NCBI RefSeq assembly: GCF_040373385.1
Contig: NZ_JBDXXH010000002.1
Coordinates: 558,001-622,000, forward strand
Source: Nitratidesulfovibrio sp.
GTDB lineage: Bacteria > Desulfobacterota > Desulfovibrionia > Desulfovibrionales > Desulfovibrionaceae
Direction of reading: 5' to 3'
DNA: 64,000 nt
Shown here: one piece after another, positions 8,951 to 18,657 of the stretch
Position numbering within the stretch: the first letter of the stretch is position 1
Layout of the letters: each line of letters opens with the position of its first letter
Notes under the pieces: model-generated
Databases searched by the model: none
Seen by the model: only the letters and a program-made list of their open reading frames with translations
What the model was told of the DNA's origin: nothing
Translations under genes and position numbers: made by a program

Positions 8951-10036
8951 TCAACCGGCCTTGAAGTGGGGCTTCAGCACCCACCCCAGCCGCGCCAGGG
9001 CCACGGCCAGAATCAGCGCGTTGGCGCCCCAAGCGGCCAGCGGGGGAGAGACAATGCCCTTCTGCCCCAGCGTGCCGCCCACGGTGAACATGGTGTAGAA
9101 CAGAAAGGTGATGATCAGGGAAAGGCCGATGCCCAGATAGATGTTGTCGCGCCATGTCACGATGGCCGCAGCCACCGCCGCCATGACCACCAGCGAGGCG
9201 GCGTAGGCCAGCTTCATGTGCCAGGCGGTGCGCACTCCCTCGACGTTGGAGCCGGAAGCCGACAACCGGTCGATGGCGTCACCCAGTTGCCACAGGGGCA
9301 GCTGCGAAGGGTCGGCATTGCGCGCAGTGATCAGGAAGGCCTGCACATCCTGCCGCAGGGGCAGGGCCAGGGTGTCGTGGCGGGTGCTGAGGTAGCCCGA
9401 GGGATCGAATTCGATGACGTCGCACAATTTCCACTGCCCGGCGCCAGCCGTGAAGGTTGCGGCGCGCACCACCCGCAGGATGGACAGCCCGTCGGCGGAC
9501 AGTTCGTACGCGGCAAGGCCGCGCCCCGTGCCCTGGGCGGGGACCACCTCGGCCAGGCTGACCACGTAGGCCCCGTCGGTGAACCACACGTTGCGCAGGG
9601 TGGCCGTGGCCTCGGTCTTGCCGCGTACGTCCTCGCTCCAGATGCGCGCGGCTTCCACCTCTCCGGAAACGCCCAGCACCTGGGAAAAGCCCAGTTGCAT
9701 CCCACTCCATACCAGGCCGCACAGCACCAGGATGCGGGCAATGCGGCCCATGGATATGCCGCCAGCCTGAAGGGCGATGAGTTCGCGCCCGCGCGACATG
9801 AGGCAGAGCTGGGCCAGGGTGGCCAGCAGGAACACGGCGGGCAGTATCTGCGAGACGATCAGGGGCGTCTTGGCGGCGAAGTACCATGCCGCCACGCTGA
9901 AACTCACCCCGGCTTCCAGAAAGTCGTCCAGCCGGTCGAACAGGTCGGAAAGGATGTACAGCCCGGTGCCGATGGCCAGGGTGGGCAGGATCAGCATCAG
10001 GTTGTTGCGGAACAGGTAGCGGGCCAGCAGGCTCAT
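8951..10036 (-). CDS. lptG: LPS export permease LptG
   Basis: A 361-aa YjgP/YjgQ-family inner-membrane permease. With LptF and the ATPase LptB it extracts LPS from the inner membrane. Three N-terminal membrane helices (with SRGRELIALQAGG, the coupling region), a periplasmic beta-jellyroll and three C-terminal helices are visible. Start ATG at 10036 overlaps the lptF stop by 4 bp, so translation is probably coupled. Confidence 0.88.
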   Translation of the reverse strand: MSLLARYLFRNNLMLILPTLAIGTGLYILSDLFDRLDDFLEAGVSFSVAAWYFAAKTPLIVSQILPAVFLLATLAQLCLMSRGRELIALQAGGISMGRIARILVLCGLVWSGMQLGFSQVLGVSGEVEAARIWSEDVRGKTEATATLRNVWFTDGAYVVSLAEVVPAQGTGRGLAAYELSADGLSILRVVRAATFTAGAGQWKLCDVIEFDPSGYLSTRHDTLALPLRQDVQAFLITARNADPSQLPLWQLGDAIDRLSASGSNVEGVRTAWHMKLAYAASLVVMAAVAAAIVTWRDNIYLGIGLSLIITFLFYTMFTVGGTLGQKGIVSPPLAAWGANALILAVALARLGWVLKPHFKAG

Positions 10037-11181
10037 GCGGCCCCCTTGCGGCGCCGCCGGGTCAGGCGGCCGTACGAGAACAGGTTGGCCAGGGCCGGGG
10101 CGCGCTCGCGCGCGGTCAGCCGCAGGCCCCACAGCCCGGCGGCCAGAAACAACACGTTGGGCGTCCACAGCCCGATTTCCGGCGGGATGGCGCCCGTCTC
10201 GCCCGTGGTCAGCCCGAACGAGAGCAGGCTGTAATAGGCCAGGAACATCAGCAGGGCCAGCACCACGCCGACCTGGCGGCGCAGCCCCTCGAAGGCGCAG
10301 GCCAGGGGCATGGCGAACAGCCCCAACACCAGGCAGGCAGCCGGAAACACCCAGCGCTTGTGCAACTCCACGATCACCTTGCGCAGGTACTTGTTGTCCG
10401 TGTCCTGGGCCAGCACGCGCAACTGTTCCCAGGAAAGCTCCTTGGGCTTGACCTTGCCGAGGTCCAGCCCCTTGAACATCAAGCCCAGGTCGATGCGCAC
10501 CACGTACTCGCCAAAGCCCAGCACGGAAACCTGCTGCCCTTCGGTCTTGTACAGACGGCCATTTTGCAGGCGGAACAGCAGTTCGCCGCGCGCTTCGTCG
10601 GTGGCGATGGCCCCGGTGGGCGCCAGGATGGTCAGGGTGGCGTCCTCGCGCGAGCGGTCTTCGACGATGACCTGCGACAGCCTGCTGTCGGCGGGGTCCA
10701 CCTGGCGGGCAAACAGGGTCAGCCCCGGAATGTCCTTGTTGAACACGCCGGGCTGCACCACCACGCGGGCGCGGCTGTTGGCGATGTCCATGACCGTGGC
10801 GCGAAAGTTGGCCATGCCCCAGGCCAGCCCCTGCAACGAAATGCCCAGGGTCAGCAGGGTGCACAGCACGCAGAACAGCACCGGCGCGGCCAGCATCTGG
10901 TACAGGCTGACGCCGCCCGCCTTGAGGGCGATGAGTTCGCGGTCGGTGCTCATGCGCAGAAAGGTCAGGAACACGCTGAGCATGCACGCCACCGGCACCA
11001 CCAGCAGCATGAAGAACGGGGTCAGGTAGACGAACAGCAGCACCGCGTCGGCAAGGCCGAGGTCCAGCCCCAGAAAGAGTTCGCGCAGTTGCAGGCCCCG
11101 GCCGATGAGGACCAGGGTGAGCAGCGAACCCAGACAGAGCAGGAACAGGTGCAGCAGTTCGCCGAACAGCTGCCGCTGCAA
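10033..11181 (-). CDS. lptF: LPS export permease LptF
   Basis: A 382-aa partner of LptG with the same six-helix plus periplasmic-domain plan, including RMSTDRELIALKAGGVSLYQ after helix 2. The annotated start is TTG at 11181. A CTG at about 11205 (reading PLRLNTLLQRQ) with AGGA just upstream is an alternative that would overlap the end of the preceding gene. Operon order: unknown small gene, lptF, lptG. Confidence 0.87.
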   Translation of the reverse strand: MQRQLFGELLHLFLLCLGSLLTLVLIGRGLQLRELFLGLDLGLADAVLLFVYLTPFFMLLVVPVACMLSVFLTFLRMSTDRELIALKAGGVSLYQMLAAPVLFCVLCTLLTLGISLQGLAWGMANFRATVMDIANSRARVVVQPGVFNKDIPGLTLFARQVDPADSRLSQVIVEDRSREDATLTILAPTGAIATDEARGELLFRLQNGRLYKTEGQQVSVLGFGEYVVRIDLGLMFKGLDLGKVKPKELSWEQLRVLAQDTDNKYLRKVIVELHKRWVFPAACLVLGLFAMPLACAFEGLRRQVGVVLALLMFLAYYSLLSFGLTTGETGAIPPEIGLWTPNVLFLAAGLWGLRLTARERAPALANLFSYGRLTRRRRKGAA

Positions 11182-11209
11182 CAGGGTATTGAGACGAAGG
11201 GGCAGAGGG

Positions 11210-11434
11210 CTATTCCTGTGGTTGGTCGGTGTGGCAGTTGCGGAACAGGTCGAGCAGCATCTCGGTTTCCATGGGGCCGAGGTTGAACCGCGCGCCCGCC
11301 TCGTCCACGAGGTCGGCCAGCAGTTGGCTGGCCTGTTCGGACCGGATGGCCTTTTCCGATAGTTCGGCCCGGCGCTCCGCCACCCAGGCGGCGGCGCGCT
11401 TCACCAGTTCGCTGTGCGGAATAACGGTGGTCAT
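11210..11434 (-). CDS. Small conserved-type protein of unknown function upstream of lptF
   Basis: A 74-aa soluble protein (MTTVIPHSELVKRA), predicted mostly helical and rich in Glu/Ala/Leu. I recognise no domain. ATG at 11434 is preceded by AGGGGGG. It sits immediately upstream of lptF in the same direction and is probably co-transcribed. No function can be given from sequence. Confidence 0.6.
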   Translation of the reverse strand: MTTVIPHSELVKRAAAWVAERRAELSEKAIRSEQASQLLADLVDEAGARFNLGPMETEMLLDLFRNCHTDQPQE

Positions 11435-11746
11435 GGTGCCCCCCTGGCGGGTTAGCGAAGCGGCATGTGTGCGGGCGATGACCAAAGGCGGTCAGTCGCT
11501 GGCCCGAAGGCTTGCGGCCGTTCACGCGGCGTGGAATCTACATCAACCACGGCGGGGTTGCAACTCGACGGCCCATGCGGTATCCCCGCGCAATCCGGCG
11601 TGTCGGCACGCATTCTCTCGCATTCTTCCGTATCTGGCCGCGTCCCCGCGTCCCATCGTATATCCCGCGTCCTTCCGTATCCGGCCCGCACGCGGAGCCC
11701 TGCCCGTCCACCCCCAGCCGCGCGGCCCCCAGGCCGAAAATCACCC
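11435..11746. other. Intergenic region between divergent lptF operon and uppP
   Basis: About 310 bp that should hold the promoters of both divergent units. I see no clear sigma-70 boxes, hairpin or small gene. Confidence 0.4.
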
Positions 11747-12544
11747 ATGCACGACATCCTCTCCGCCGTCCTGCTCGGCATCGTCGAAGGGCTGACCGAA
11801 TTTCTGCCGGTGTCCTCCACCGGCCACCTGATCATCGTGGGCGACCTGCTCGGTCTCAACGGACCCAAGGTGGCTACCTTCGAGGTGGCCATCCAGCTCG
11901 GGGCCATCCTGGCCGTGGTCGTGCTGTACTGGGACCGTTTCTGGGGCCTGCTGCGCCCCAGGCCGTACGTGCGCTTCGCCGGGTTGCGCGGCATCGTGCT
12001 GCTGGGCATCACCTCGCTGCCCGCCAGCCTGCTGGGGCTTGTCACGCACCACTACATCAAGGAACACCTGTTCAGCCCGGCCACCGTGGCCCTGGCCCTG
12101 GCCGTGGGTGCCGTGGCCATGCTGCTGGTGGAGCGGCGCAAGCACCGCCCCGCCTACATGGACCTGGACGACATGACTCCGGCGCTGGCGCTGGGCATCG
12201 GGCTGTTCCAGTGCCTGGCCCTGTGGCCGGGCTTTTCGCGTTCTGCCGCCACCATCATGGGCGGCATGCTGCTGGGCGCGCGGCGTGGCCTGGCCGCCGA
12301 GTATTCGTTTATCGCAGCGGTGCCCATCATGTTCGCCGCCACCGGCTACGATCTGCTGAAAAACCATGCCCTGTTTACCAGCGCCGACCTGCCCTTCTTT
12401 GCCACCGGGTTCGTGGTGTCGTTCCTTGCCGCGTGGGTGGCCGTGAAGGTGTTCATCGGCCTCATGGGCCGGGTAACCCTGGTGCCCTTCGCCTGGTACC
12501 GGCTGGCCGTGGCCCCGCTGGTGTTCTGGTTCATGGCCAACTGA
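11747..12544 (+). CDS. uppP: Undecaprenyl-diphosphate phosphatase UppP (BacA)
   Basis: A 265-aa polytopic membrane enzyme that dephosphorylates C55-PP to recycle the carrier lipid for peptidoglycan and LPS. The two family motifs are present: EGLTEFLPVSSTGH near the N-terminus and PGFSRSAATIMGG around residue 165. Overexpression of family members confers bacitracin resistance. Start ATG at 11747. Confidence 0.94.
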   Translation: MHDILSAVLLGIVEGLTEFLPVSSTGHLIIVGDLLGLNGPKVATFEVAIQLGAILAVVVLYWDRFWGLLRPRPYVRFAGLRGIVLLGITSLPASLLGLVTHHYIKEHLFSPATVALALAVGAVAMLLVERRKHRPAYMDLDDMTPALALGIGLFQCLALWPGFSRSAATIMGGMLLGARRGLAAEYSFIAAVPIMFAATGYDLLKNHALFTSADLPFFATGFVVSFLAAWVAVKVFIGLMGRVTLVPFAWYRLAVAPLVFWFMAN

Positions 12545-12693
12545 TGCAAGCGAATGCGGGCGCAATGCCGCGTCTGGCGCGGACTGCGGGGCCTTTTTTC
12601 GAAAGTGCCCAAAAAACGCTTGCCAAGGCACCCTGTGTCCGGTAGAGAAACCATCCGTCGCAACGGGAACAACCCCTGTGCGGCATTGGACTT

Positions 12694-12770
12694 GGCAAGG
12701 TAGCTCAGTTGGTTAGAGCATGCGGTTCATACCCGCAGTGTCGGGGGTTCAAATCCCTCCCTTGCTACCA
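12694..12770 (+). tRNA. tRNA-Met (anticodon CAT)
   Basis: A 77-nt cloverleaf: acceptor GGCAAGG pairing with CCTTGCT, D-arm with AGCTCAGTTGGTTAGAGC, anticodon stem TGCGG/CCGCA around the loop TTCATAC, T-arm GGGGGTTCAAATCCCTC, encoded CCA. The G1-U72 closing pair (not the initiator mismatch) suggests an elongator Met tRNA. A lysidine-type tRNA-Ile with CAT is the alternative. Confidence 0.93.
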
Positions 12771-12780
12771 AGAACACGAA

Positions 12781-12811
12781 AGGCCCTGTGAACGCAGGGC
12801 CTTTTTCTTTT
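12781..12811 (+). terminator. Terminator after tRNA-Met
   Basis: AGGCCCTG pairs with CAGGGCCT (12781-12788 and 12795-12802), followed by TTTTCTTTT. Confidence 0.85.
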
Positions 12812-12942
12812 ACAGTTCGTCCAGGCCCATCACCGTGCCCGTTCCGTTTTCGGCGTGCCGCGTGCGGGCCATGATGACGCGCCGCGTGCGCCGTGCTAGT
12901 CTGCCCGCATCGGCAACCGCGCATCCTACGCCAAGAGACACC

Positions 12943-14274
12943 ATGCAGCCCGCGCCCTCTCCCGCTTCCCGCAGCAACACGCCCGCCAGACACCGTATGG
13001 GGCGCCTGGCGGATCGTCTGAAGGACGTTCTGGCCACGTCGGAATGCCGCTCGTGCGCGTCCGCTCGCGAATTTCTGCGCTACGTGGGGCCGGGGCTGCT
13101 GGTTACCGTGGGGTTCATTGATCCAGGCAACTGGGCTTCCAACGTCAGTGCCGGTGCACAGTTCGGCTACTCGCTGTTGTGGATGGTCACGCTGTCCACG
13201 GTCATGCTCATCCTGCTCCAGCACAACGCCGCACATCTGGGGATAGCCACCGGGCTGTGCCTGTCGGAAGCGGCAACCACCCACCTGTCGCGTCCCGTTT
13301 CCGTCCTCGTGCTGGGTTCTGCCGTGGCGGCATCCGTGGCCACGGCGCTGGCGGAACTGCTGGGGGCGGCCATCGCCCTGCGCATGCTGTTCGGGCTGCC
13401 TCTGGGGGTGGGCACTGTGCTGACCATGGGGGTTGTGTGCGTGCTGCTGCTGACCAATTCCTACACACGCATCGAACGCTGGATCGTGGGGTTCGTCTCG
13501 CTGATCGGCGTTTCGTTCCTGTACGAGTTGACCCTGGTGCCCGTTGACTGGCGCGCCGCAGCGCACGGCTGGGTTACGCCCGCCATCCCCCCCGGTTCAC
13601 TGGTGGTGGTCATGAGCGTGTTGGGTGCGGTGGTCATGCCGCACAACCTGTTTCTGCATTCCGAGGTCATTCAGAGCCGCCAGTGGAACCTCGAGGATGC
13701 CGTGGTCATAAAGCGGCAACTGCGCTACGAGTATCTGGATACCCTGTTCTCCATGCTGGTGGGCTTTGCCATCAACAGCGGGATGATCCTGCTGGCGGCG
13801 GCCGCATTCTTCAGCCGGGGGCTTCAGGTGGACGAACTGGAGCAGGCCTGCGCCCTGCTCTCCCCGCTGCTGGGTGGGGCGGCTTCCACGGTGTTCGCGC
13901 TGGCGCTGCTGTTCGCGGGGCTTTCGTCCAGCGTCACGGCGGGCATGGCCGGGGGCAGCATCTATGCTGGCATGTTCGGCGAACCGTACGCCATCAAGGA
14001 CAAGCACACCCGGTGGGGCGTGGGAATCACCCTGGGGGCGGCAGCCCTGGCCATCACTGCCATCGACGACCCGCTGAAGGGTCTGGTGTACTCGCAGGTG
14101 GCCCTTTCCATGCAGCTTCCCTTCACGGTGGGGCTGCAACTTTACCTTACGTCCAGCCGTCGGGTTATGGGCCAGTACGCCAACCCGCCGTCCACGCGGG
14201 CCATGCTGGGCTGCATCGCGCTCATTGTCATGGCGCTCAACGCCCTCTTGCTGCGTGAACTGTTTTTCGGTTAG
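12943..14274 (+). CDS. Nramp-family divalent metal transporter
   Basis: A 443-aa membrane protein with about 11 helices that imports Mn2+/Fe2+ with protons. It has the helix-1 metal-binding motif DPGN (GFIDPGNWASN) and the helix-6 motif MPH (VVMPHNLFLHS). ATG at 12943 is the likely start; a second ATG at 12997 is possible. The metal preferred cannot be told from sequence, so I do not use mntH as a firm name. Confidence 0.9.
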   Translation: MQPAPSPASRSNTPARHRMGRLADRLKDVLATSECRSCASAREFLRYVGPGLLVTVGFIDPGNWASNVSAGAQFGYSLLWMVTLSTVMLILLQHNAAHLGIATGLCLSEAATTHLSRPVSVLVLGSAVAASVATALAELLGAAIALRMLFGLPLGVGTVLTMGVVCVLLLTNSYTRIERWIVGFVSLIGVSFLYELTLVPVDWRAAAHGWVTPAIPPGSLVVVMSVLGAVVMPHNLFLHSEVIQSRQWNLEDAVVIKRQLRYEYLDTLFSMLVGFAINSGMILLAAAAFFSRGLQVDELEQACALLSPLLGGAASTVFALALLFAGLSSSVTAGMAGGSIYAGMFGEPYAIKDKHTRWGVGITLGAAALAITAIDDPLKGLVYSQVALSMQLPFTVGLQLYLTSSRRVMGQYANPPSTRAMLGCIALIVMALNALLLRELFFG

Positions 14275-14427
14275 ACCTACGCGTCGCCACGGCATGGTTG
14301 CCGACGGTCCGTTCCCCCCTTATCCAGCGCAGGCGCGACCTTGTCCCACGAAACATCTCGCACGGGCCGCATGCCCAATGGCCCGGCTGCCTCCACCACC
14401 TCCAAGGACCAGCTTCCCGGAAGCCCC

Positions 14428-14943
14428 ATGCACAAGTGGATACGCCTTGCCTTCGAACTGTTGCCGTTGCAGGTCTTTGCCATTGCCTCGCGGCTCGCGG
14501 GCGACGATCCCGAGCGGGCGTTGCTGCCCTACGGCCTCGGCGCGCTGTGCGCCGCGCTGTGCATGGCCGTGCTGCTCTGGCGGCGCATCCTGCTTGACCG
14601 GCTGCTGCTGGGGGTGAACATTTCCATCATGCTCGGCGGGCTTGGCCTGTATGCCCGCACCCCGGGCCTTGCGCACATGCTGGCCGACCTGCGCGCGGCG
14701 GGTGTGTTCGTGATCATCCTGCTCACGGCGGGGGTAACCTATCTGGCCCGCCCCAGCGCACTGCTGGACGTACCGCGCGGCAACGTGGAGCCGTGGGACC
14801 GCTACATGCTGTACGCCACTTTTGCCGCCTTCGTGCTGGCCTTCATCACCCGCTCGCAGCCGCTCCTGTCCGGGATGCTGCTGGCGGCGCTGTTCATCGT
14901 GCGCGGCAGCCTGCAACAGGCCGCCCACAACGCGCGCCGGTAA
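14428..14943 (+). CDS. Small inner-membrane protein of unknown function
   Basis: A 171-aa protein with five or so hydrophobic segments (for example LGALCAALCMAVLLW and AAGVFVIILLTAGVTYLA) and short charged loops. No family recognised. ATG at 14428 starts MHKWIRLAF; an upstream TTG is possible. It follows the Nramp gene by about 150 bp on the same strand and is closed by a terminator. Confidence 0.65.
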   Translation: MHKWIRLAFELLPLQVFAIASRLAGDDPERALLPYGLGALCAALCMAVLLWRRILLDRLLLGVNISIMLGGLGLYARTPGLAHMLADLRAAGVFVIILLTAGVTYLARPSALLDVPRGNVEPWDRYMLYATFAAFVLAFITRSQPLLSGMLLAALFIVRGSLQQAAHNARR

Positions 14944-14981
14944 ACGTCGCCTCCGCGCCGCACGCGCCATGCCGCAACATC

Positions 14982-15012
14982 ACGGCCGTCTCCATCGAGG
15001 CGGCCGTTTTTC
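14982..15012 (+). terminator. Terminator after the membrane-protein gene
   Basis: ACGGCCG (14982-14988) pairs with CGGCCGT (15001-15007), followed by TTTTCG. Confidence 0.65.
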
Positions 15013-15261
15013 GTTGGTGGCGGGCGGTTTGACAGATCATGGTCCCCCTCCCCCCCCCACTCCACCCTTCCACGTCCGTGTCAGTCATCGGGGCGTGCAG
15101 TACCGCTGTTGCCGGACCACGGCCCCGGTACGCAGCCTGTCTCCTTTTTCGTGCGGGGCGCGGTACGCTTGCGCGAAGCGCGGGCACGCATGCGGGGCGA
15201 CCGTACGCGCCCGAGTGGCGGCAAGAGGTGCGCGCGGCGATCATGCGCATCTCCCCACTCT

Positions 15262-15299
15262 GCCAACGAAAAAGGGGGCGCCCGAAGACGCCCCCCTTG
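15262..15299 (-). terminator. Terminator after lactate permease
   Basis: On the minus strand AAGGGGGGCGTC pairs imperfectly with GGGCGCCCCC and is followed by TTTTTCG. It sits just beyond the lactate permease stop. The rest of the 15,013-15,261 gap shows nothing clear. Confidence 0.75.
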
Positions 15300-15321
15300 C
15301 GGAGTCGGCTGAATGCCGCGC

Positions 15322-16842
15322 CTACAGCAGGTGCAGGTACGGAATGGCCACGTAGACCAGGGTGCCGAGCACCAGCACGTAGCCCACGCACACGGCCAGG
15401 GTGCGGTTCATGATGCGCCCTTCGTAGCCGGTAAGGCCGGTGGCGGCAGTGGCCACGGCGATGGACTGGGGCGAGATCATCTTGCCGGCGGTGGCCCCGG
15501 CGGCAGAGGCAGAGACGATCCAGGTGCTGTCGATGCTGATGCGGTTGGCCACTTCCATCTGCAACTGCCCGAAAAGCACGTTGGACGAGGTATCGCTGCC
15601 GGTGACGAAGGTGCCCAGCGCGCCGAGCAGCGGCGAGATGAACGGAAAGTAGCTGCTGGTGGAATCGGCCACGGCGATGGCGATGGTGTTGATCATGCCG
15701 CTGGTGGCCATGACCTTTGCCAGTGCCACGATGGAAACCACGGTAACGCCCGAGTACACCAGCTTTTTGGCGGTGCTGCCGAGCACGCCGGTGATCTCGC
15801 GCACCTTCACGCCCTGGATCATGCCGCCGATGTAGGTGGCGATGATGATCAGCGCGCCGGGGGTGGCGATCCACTTGAAGGTGAAGGGAGTGTCGCCGTA
15901 GATGTGCACGGTGGTCTTCACGGCGCCCAGGGCGTCGCGAATGGCCGGGAACAGGTTGCTGCACAGGATGATGAAGGCGAATACCAGGATGTACGGCAGC
16001 CAGGCCTTCACCTTTTCGGCGGCGGGAATGGGATCGACGGCTGCTGCGGTGTCGCGGTGGAACAGGCGCGCCCAGACGATGGTGGCGATCATGCTGCACA
16101 CGCTGCCGATAAGGCACGGCAGTTCGGCGCCCATGTACTTGGCGGTGTACAACTGCGGAAAGGCGAAGGCCAGGCCGGAAACCAGGGTGGCCCAGAATAC
16201 GCCCCTGATGCCCTTGAACCCGGAGGTAAGGATGACCAGCAGGTAGGTAATCAGGACGATGAACACGAACAACTGCAACGCGGTGTAGTAGCTGATGGTT
16301 TCCACCGGCAGGCCGGTGACGCCCGCCATGGTCACGATGGGAATGCCGATGGCGCCGAAGGCCGTGGGCACGGTGTTGGCCACCAGGCAGATCACTGCGG
16401 CGAACATGGGCTGAAAGCCCATGGCGGCAAGGATGCTGGCGGGAATGGCCACTGCGGTGCCGTACCCGGCCACACCTTCGAGAAAACCGCCGAAGCCCCA
16501 GGCCACGATGAGCACCAGCAGGCGCTTGTCGGTGGTGATGGACGAGAGCATGCGGGTGATCACGTCCATGCTGCCGGTGTGGCGGGCAAGGTTGTAGGTG
16601 AACACGGCGGCGATGATCACGATCATGATCGGCCACAGGGCCATGGCCGCCCCTTCAAGCGCGGCGGAAAGGGCCATGAACGCGGGCATCTTCCACCAGC
16701 CGAACACGGCAAGGGCCAGCGTGCAGACCAGCGTGAGCGCACAGGTGCGGTAGGCGGGCAGCTTGAGCACGACGAGAGAAAAGATCAGCCAGACGATGGG
16801 GGCGAGCGCTGCCGCCAGTTGCAGATACTCCATGGACGCCAT
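15322..16842 (-). CDS. lctP: L-lactate permease (LctP/LldP family)
   Basis: A 506-aa polytopic membrane importer of lactate, the main carbon and electron source of this group. Family signatures include GFGGFLEGVAGYGTAVAIPA and the late GSDTSSNVLFGQLQ followed by SASAAGATAGKMISPQSIA. ATG at 16842 is preferred because GGAGG precedes it by 11 bases; the frame is open 12 bases further. The lutABC-type lactate oxidation genes lie 43 kb away in the same window. Confidence 0.92.
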   Translation of the reverse strand: MASMEYLQLAAALAPIVWLIFSLVVLKLPAYRTCALTLVCTLALAVFGWWKMPAFMALSAALEGAAMALWPIMIVIIAAVFTYNLARHTGSMDVITRMLSSITTDKRLLVLIVAWGFGGFLEGVAGYGTAVAIPASILAAMGFQPMFAAVICLVANTVPTAFGAIGIPIVTMAGVTGLPVETISYYTALQLFVFIVLITYLLVILTSGFKGIRGVFWATLVSGLAFAFPQLYTAKYMGAELPCLIGSVCSMIATIVWARLFHRDTAAAVDPIPAAEKVKAWLPYILVFAFIILCSNLFPAIRDALGAVKTTVHIYGDTPFTFKWIATPGALIIIATYIGGMIQGVKVREITGVLGSTAKKLVYSGVTVVSIVALAKVMATSGMINTIAIAVADSTSSYFPFISPLLGALGTFVTGSDTSSNVLFGQLQMEVANRISIDSTWIVSASAAGATAGKMISPQSIAVATAATGLTGYEGRIMNRTLAVCVGYVLVLGTLVYVAIPYLHLL

Positions 16843-17120
16843 TGTGGAATGCACCTCCGAAGTGAGCGTTCACGCCATCCGACACGTCCTCACGCCATGC
16901 CGGATGTATTGGTTGATTGGGCAATGAGCGTGGTGGTAGCATTTAGCCCCGGCAGCGTCAAGATTCGGAGTGGGCATTTTCGTTTGAGATGCAGCGCGCA
17001 CGCGGCCTGTAGTGGCACTTTTTTGTGCAGTGCATTTTGGATACAGACAACGAGCCACGCATTTCAAGGCATGTATTGCATTGTATGACGTTCATGAGTG
17101 TTGTGTTGCGGAGGCATGCT
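16843..17120. other. Regulatory gap upstream of lactate permease
   Basis: About 280 bp, more AT-rich than its surroundings. It must contain the lactate permease promoter on the minus strand. I found no gene and no firmly identifiable promoter or operator here. Confidence 0.4.
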
Positions 17121-17166
17121 CAAAAAAAGAAGAACGGCTTCGGATCATGTGTATCCGAAGCCGTTC
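17121..17166 (-). terminator. Strong terminator after phoU
   Basis: GAACGGCTTCGGAT (17132-17145) pairs perfectly with ATCCGAAGCCGTTC (17153-17166) around a 7-nt loop. On the minus strand the stem is followed by a run of T (complement of 17121-17129). Confidence 0.9.
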
Positions 17167-17234
17167 CATGCAAATTATTGTGTTGGATGTTTGTCGCACA
17201 GCTCACGCGTGTTGCGTGAAGGAGTGCGAAAGCA

Positions 17235-17918
17235 TCACGCCATGTCGTCGTCGTCAAAATGGCTGTGCTTGGCGTTGACGCCACGCACGGCAAAAAACAC
17301 GCTCTCGCCGATGTTGGTGGACAGGTCGCCGATGCGTTCCAGCCTGCGGCAGATGATCAGGAACGACAGCGCCGCCTCGATATTGTCGGGGTGGGACTTC
17401 ATGTACTGCACGACCTTGAGGGTAAGCTGGCGCAGGCCGCAGTCCACGCCCTCGTCCAGTTCGGCCAGCCTGCGGCCCAGGTCCGCATCCATGTCCACCA
17501 CGCACTGCACTGCCTGGCGCACCATGTTGCGCACCAGCGGCACGAACGCCTTGAAGTCGTCGTCGAAGGGCAGCGGCGGCAGGGCCACCAGGGGCATGGT
17601 GCGTTCGGCGATGTTGGCGGCCTCGTCGGCCATGCGCTCGATGTCGTTGGCAATGCGCATGGTGGCCAGCACGGTGCGCAGGTCCTGCGCCAGCGGCCCT
17701 TCGCGGGCCAGAAGGCGCATGCCCATTTCGTCGATGCAGGTTTCCATCTCGTTGATGGCGTGGTCGTGCGAAGCGACGGACCATGCCCTGGCCTCGTCGC
17801 GCTGGCAGTAAGCTTCGATGCAGCTGTCGATGGCCTGCTCCACCGTTGCGAGCATGGCCAGCAGCTTGTGGCGCAGGGCATCGAGACGGTCGATGGTCAG
17901 GTTCCGGGCGGGGGCCAT
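17235..17918 (-). CDS. phoU: PhoU-like phosphate signalling protein
   Basis: A 227-aa cytoplasmic all-helical protein made of two PhoU repeats with the metal-binding acidic helices (MRIANDIERMADEAANIAER and CRRLERIGDLSTNIGES). PhoU restrains the Pst transporter and the PhoR kinase when phosphate is plentiful. Start ATG at 17918 with GGAAGGAG upstream. No pst genes are adjacent, so this is a solitary copy here. Confidence 0.92.
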   Translation of the reverse strand: MAPARNLTIDRLDALRHKLLAMLATVEQAIDSCIEAYCQRDEARAWSVASHDHAINEMETCIDEMGMRLLAREGPLAQDLRTVLATMRIANDIERMADEAANIAERTMPLVALPPLPFDDDFKAFVPLVRNMVRQAVQCVVDMDADLGRRLAELDEGVDCGLRQLTLKVVQYMKSHPDNIEAALSFLIICRRLERIGDLSTNIGESVFFAVRGVNAKHSHFDDDDMA

Positions 17919-18110
17919 GGTGCACTCCTTCCGTTGGGGGGCCGCAAATGGGGGCGGCTCCGCATGTGCATTCTTTCACGTGGATCATGCCATCTTTCGC
18001 GCCGGTGCGAAACCCCCTGCGGGCCGGGTTTTCCGGACAGTTCGCGGGGCACCGCAAGCATGGCGCCGGAAACCGTGCGTGGCGGTGTGCACCCCGCACG
18101 GGTATGTCAT

Positions 18111-18146
18111 GGCAACAAAAGCGCCCCGGCGAAGGGGCCGGGGCGC
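18111..18146 (-). terminator. Terminator after greA
   Basis: GCGCCCCGGC (18121-18130) pairs with GCCGGGGCGC (18137-18146). On the minus strand TTTTGTTG follows. Confidence 0.85.
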
Positions 18147-18174
18147 GCGAAATACGGCGTTGGCAGGCCCGGCG

Positions 18175-18657
18175 CTAGCGGCGCGCGCCTTCGAAGGCGA
18201 CGGAAATGATCTCGTAGCTGATGCGGCCACGCGGGGCATCCACCACGATCTCGTCGCCCTGCTCCTTGCCCAGCAGCGCGCGCGCCACCGGCGAAAGGAC
18301 GGAAATGGAGCCCTGGGCGTAATCGGCCTCGTCCGGGCCGAGCAGCGTGTAGCGCTTGGCTTCGCCGCTATCGAGGTCTTCTATTTCAACGGTGGCGCCA
18401 AACATCACCTTGTCACCGGACAGGCTGTCCAGGTTGATGACGTTGAACTGGGCCATGCGCGATTCGATGTACGAGATGCGGGCTTCGAGCATGCCCTGCC
18501 GTTCGCGGGCGGCGTCGTACCCGGCGTTTTCTTTCAGGTCGCCTTCTTCGCGGGCTTCCTTGATGGCCTGGATGACCGCCGGGCGTTCCGACTTCAGGCG
18601 TTCCAGTTCCTTCATCAGTCGATCGTAGCCTTCGGTGGAGATGGGGATGCTGCTCAT
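18175..18657 (-). CDS. greA: Transcription elongation factor GreA
   Basis: A 160-aa factor that inserts its coiled coil into the RNA polymerase secondary channel to trigger cleavage of backtracked RNA. The N-terminal coiled coil includes ERPAVIQAIKEAREEGDLKE with the acidic tip, and the C-terminal FKBP-like domain includes GATVEIEDLDSGE. Start ATG at 18657 after AAGGAACG. Confidence 0.95.
   Translation of the reverse strand: MSSIPISTEGYDRLMKELERLKSERPAVIQAIKEAREEGDLKENAGYDAARERQGMLEARISYIESRMAQFNVINLDSLSGDKVMFGATVEIEDLDSGEAKRYTLLGPDEADYAQGSISVLSPVARALLGKEQGDEIVVDAPRGRISYEIISVAFEGARR

Noticed and set aside
17012..17030. A sigma-54-like sequence (TGGCACTTTTTTGTGCA) upstream of lactate permease
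   Set aside because: The spacing between the GG and GC elements is one base too long, and it points away from the lactate permease gene.
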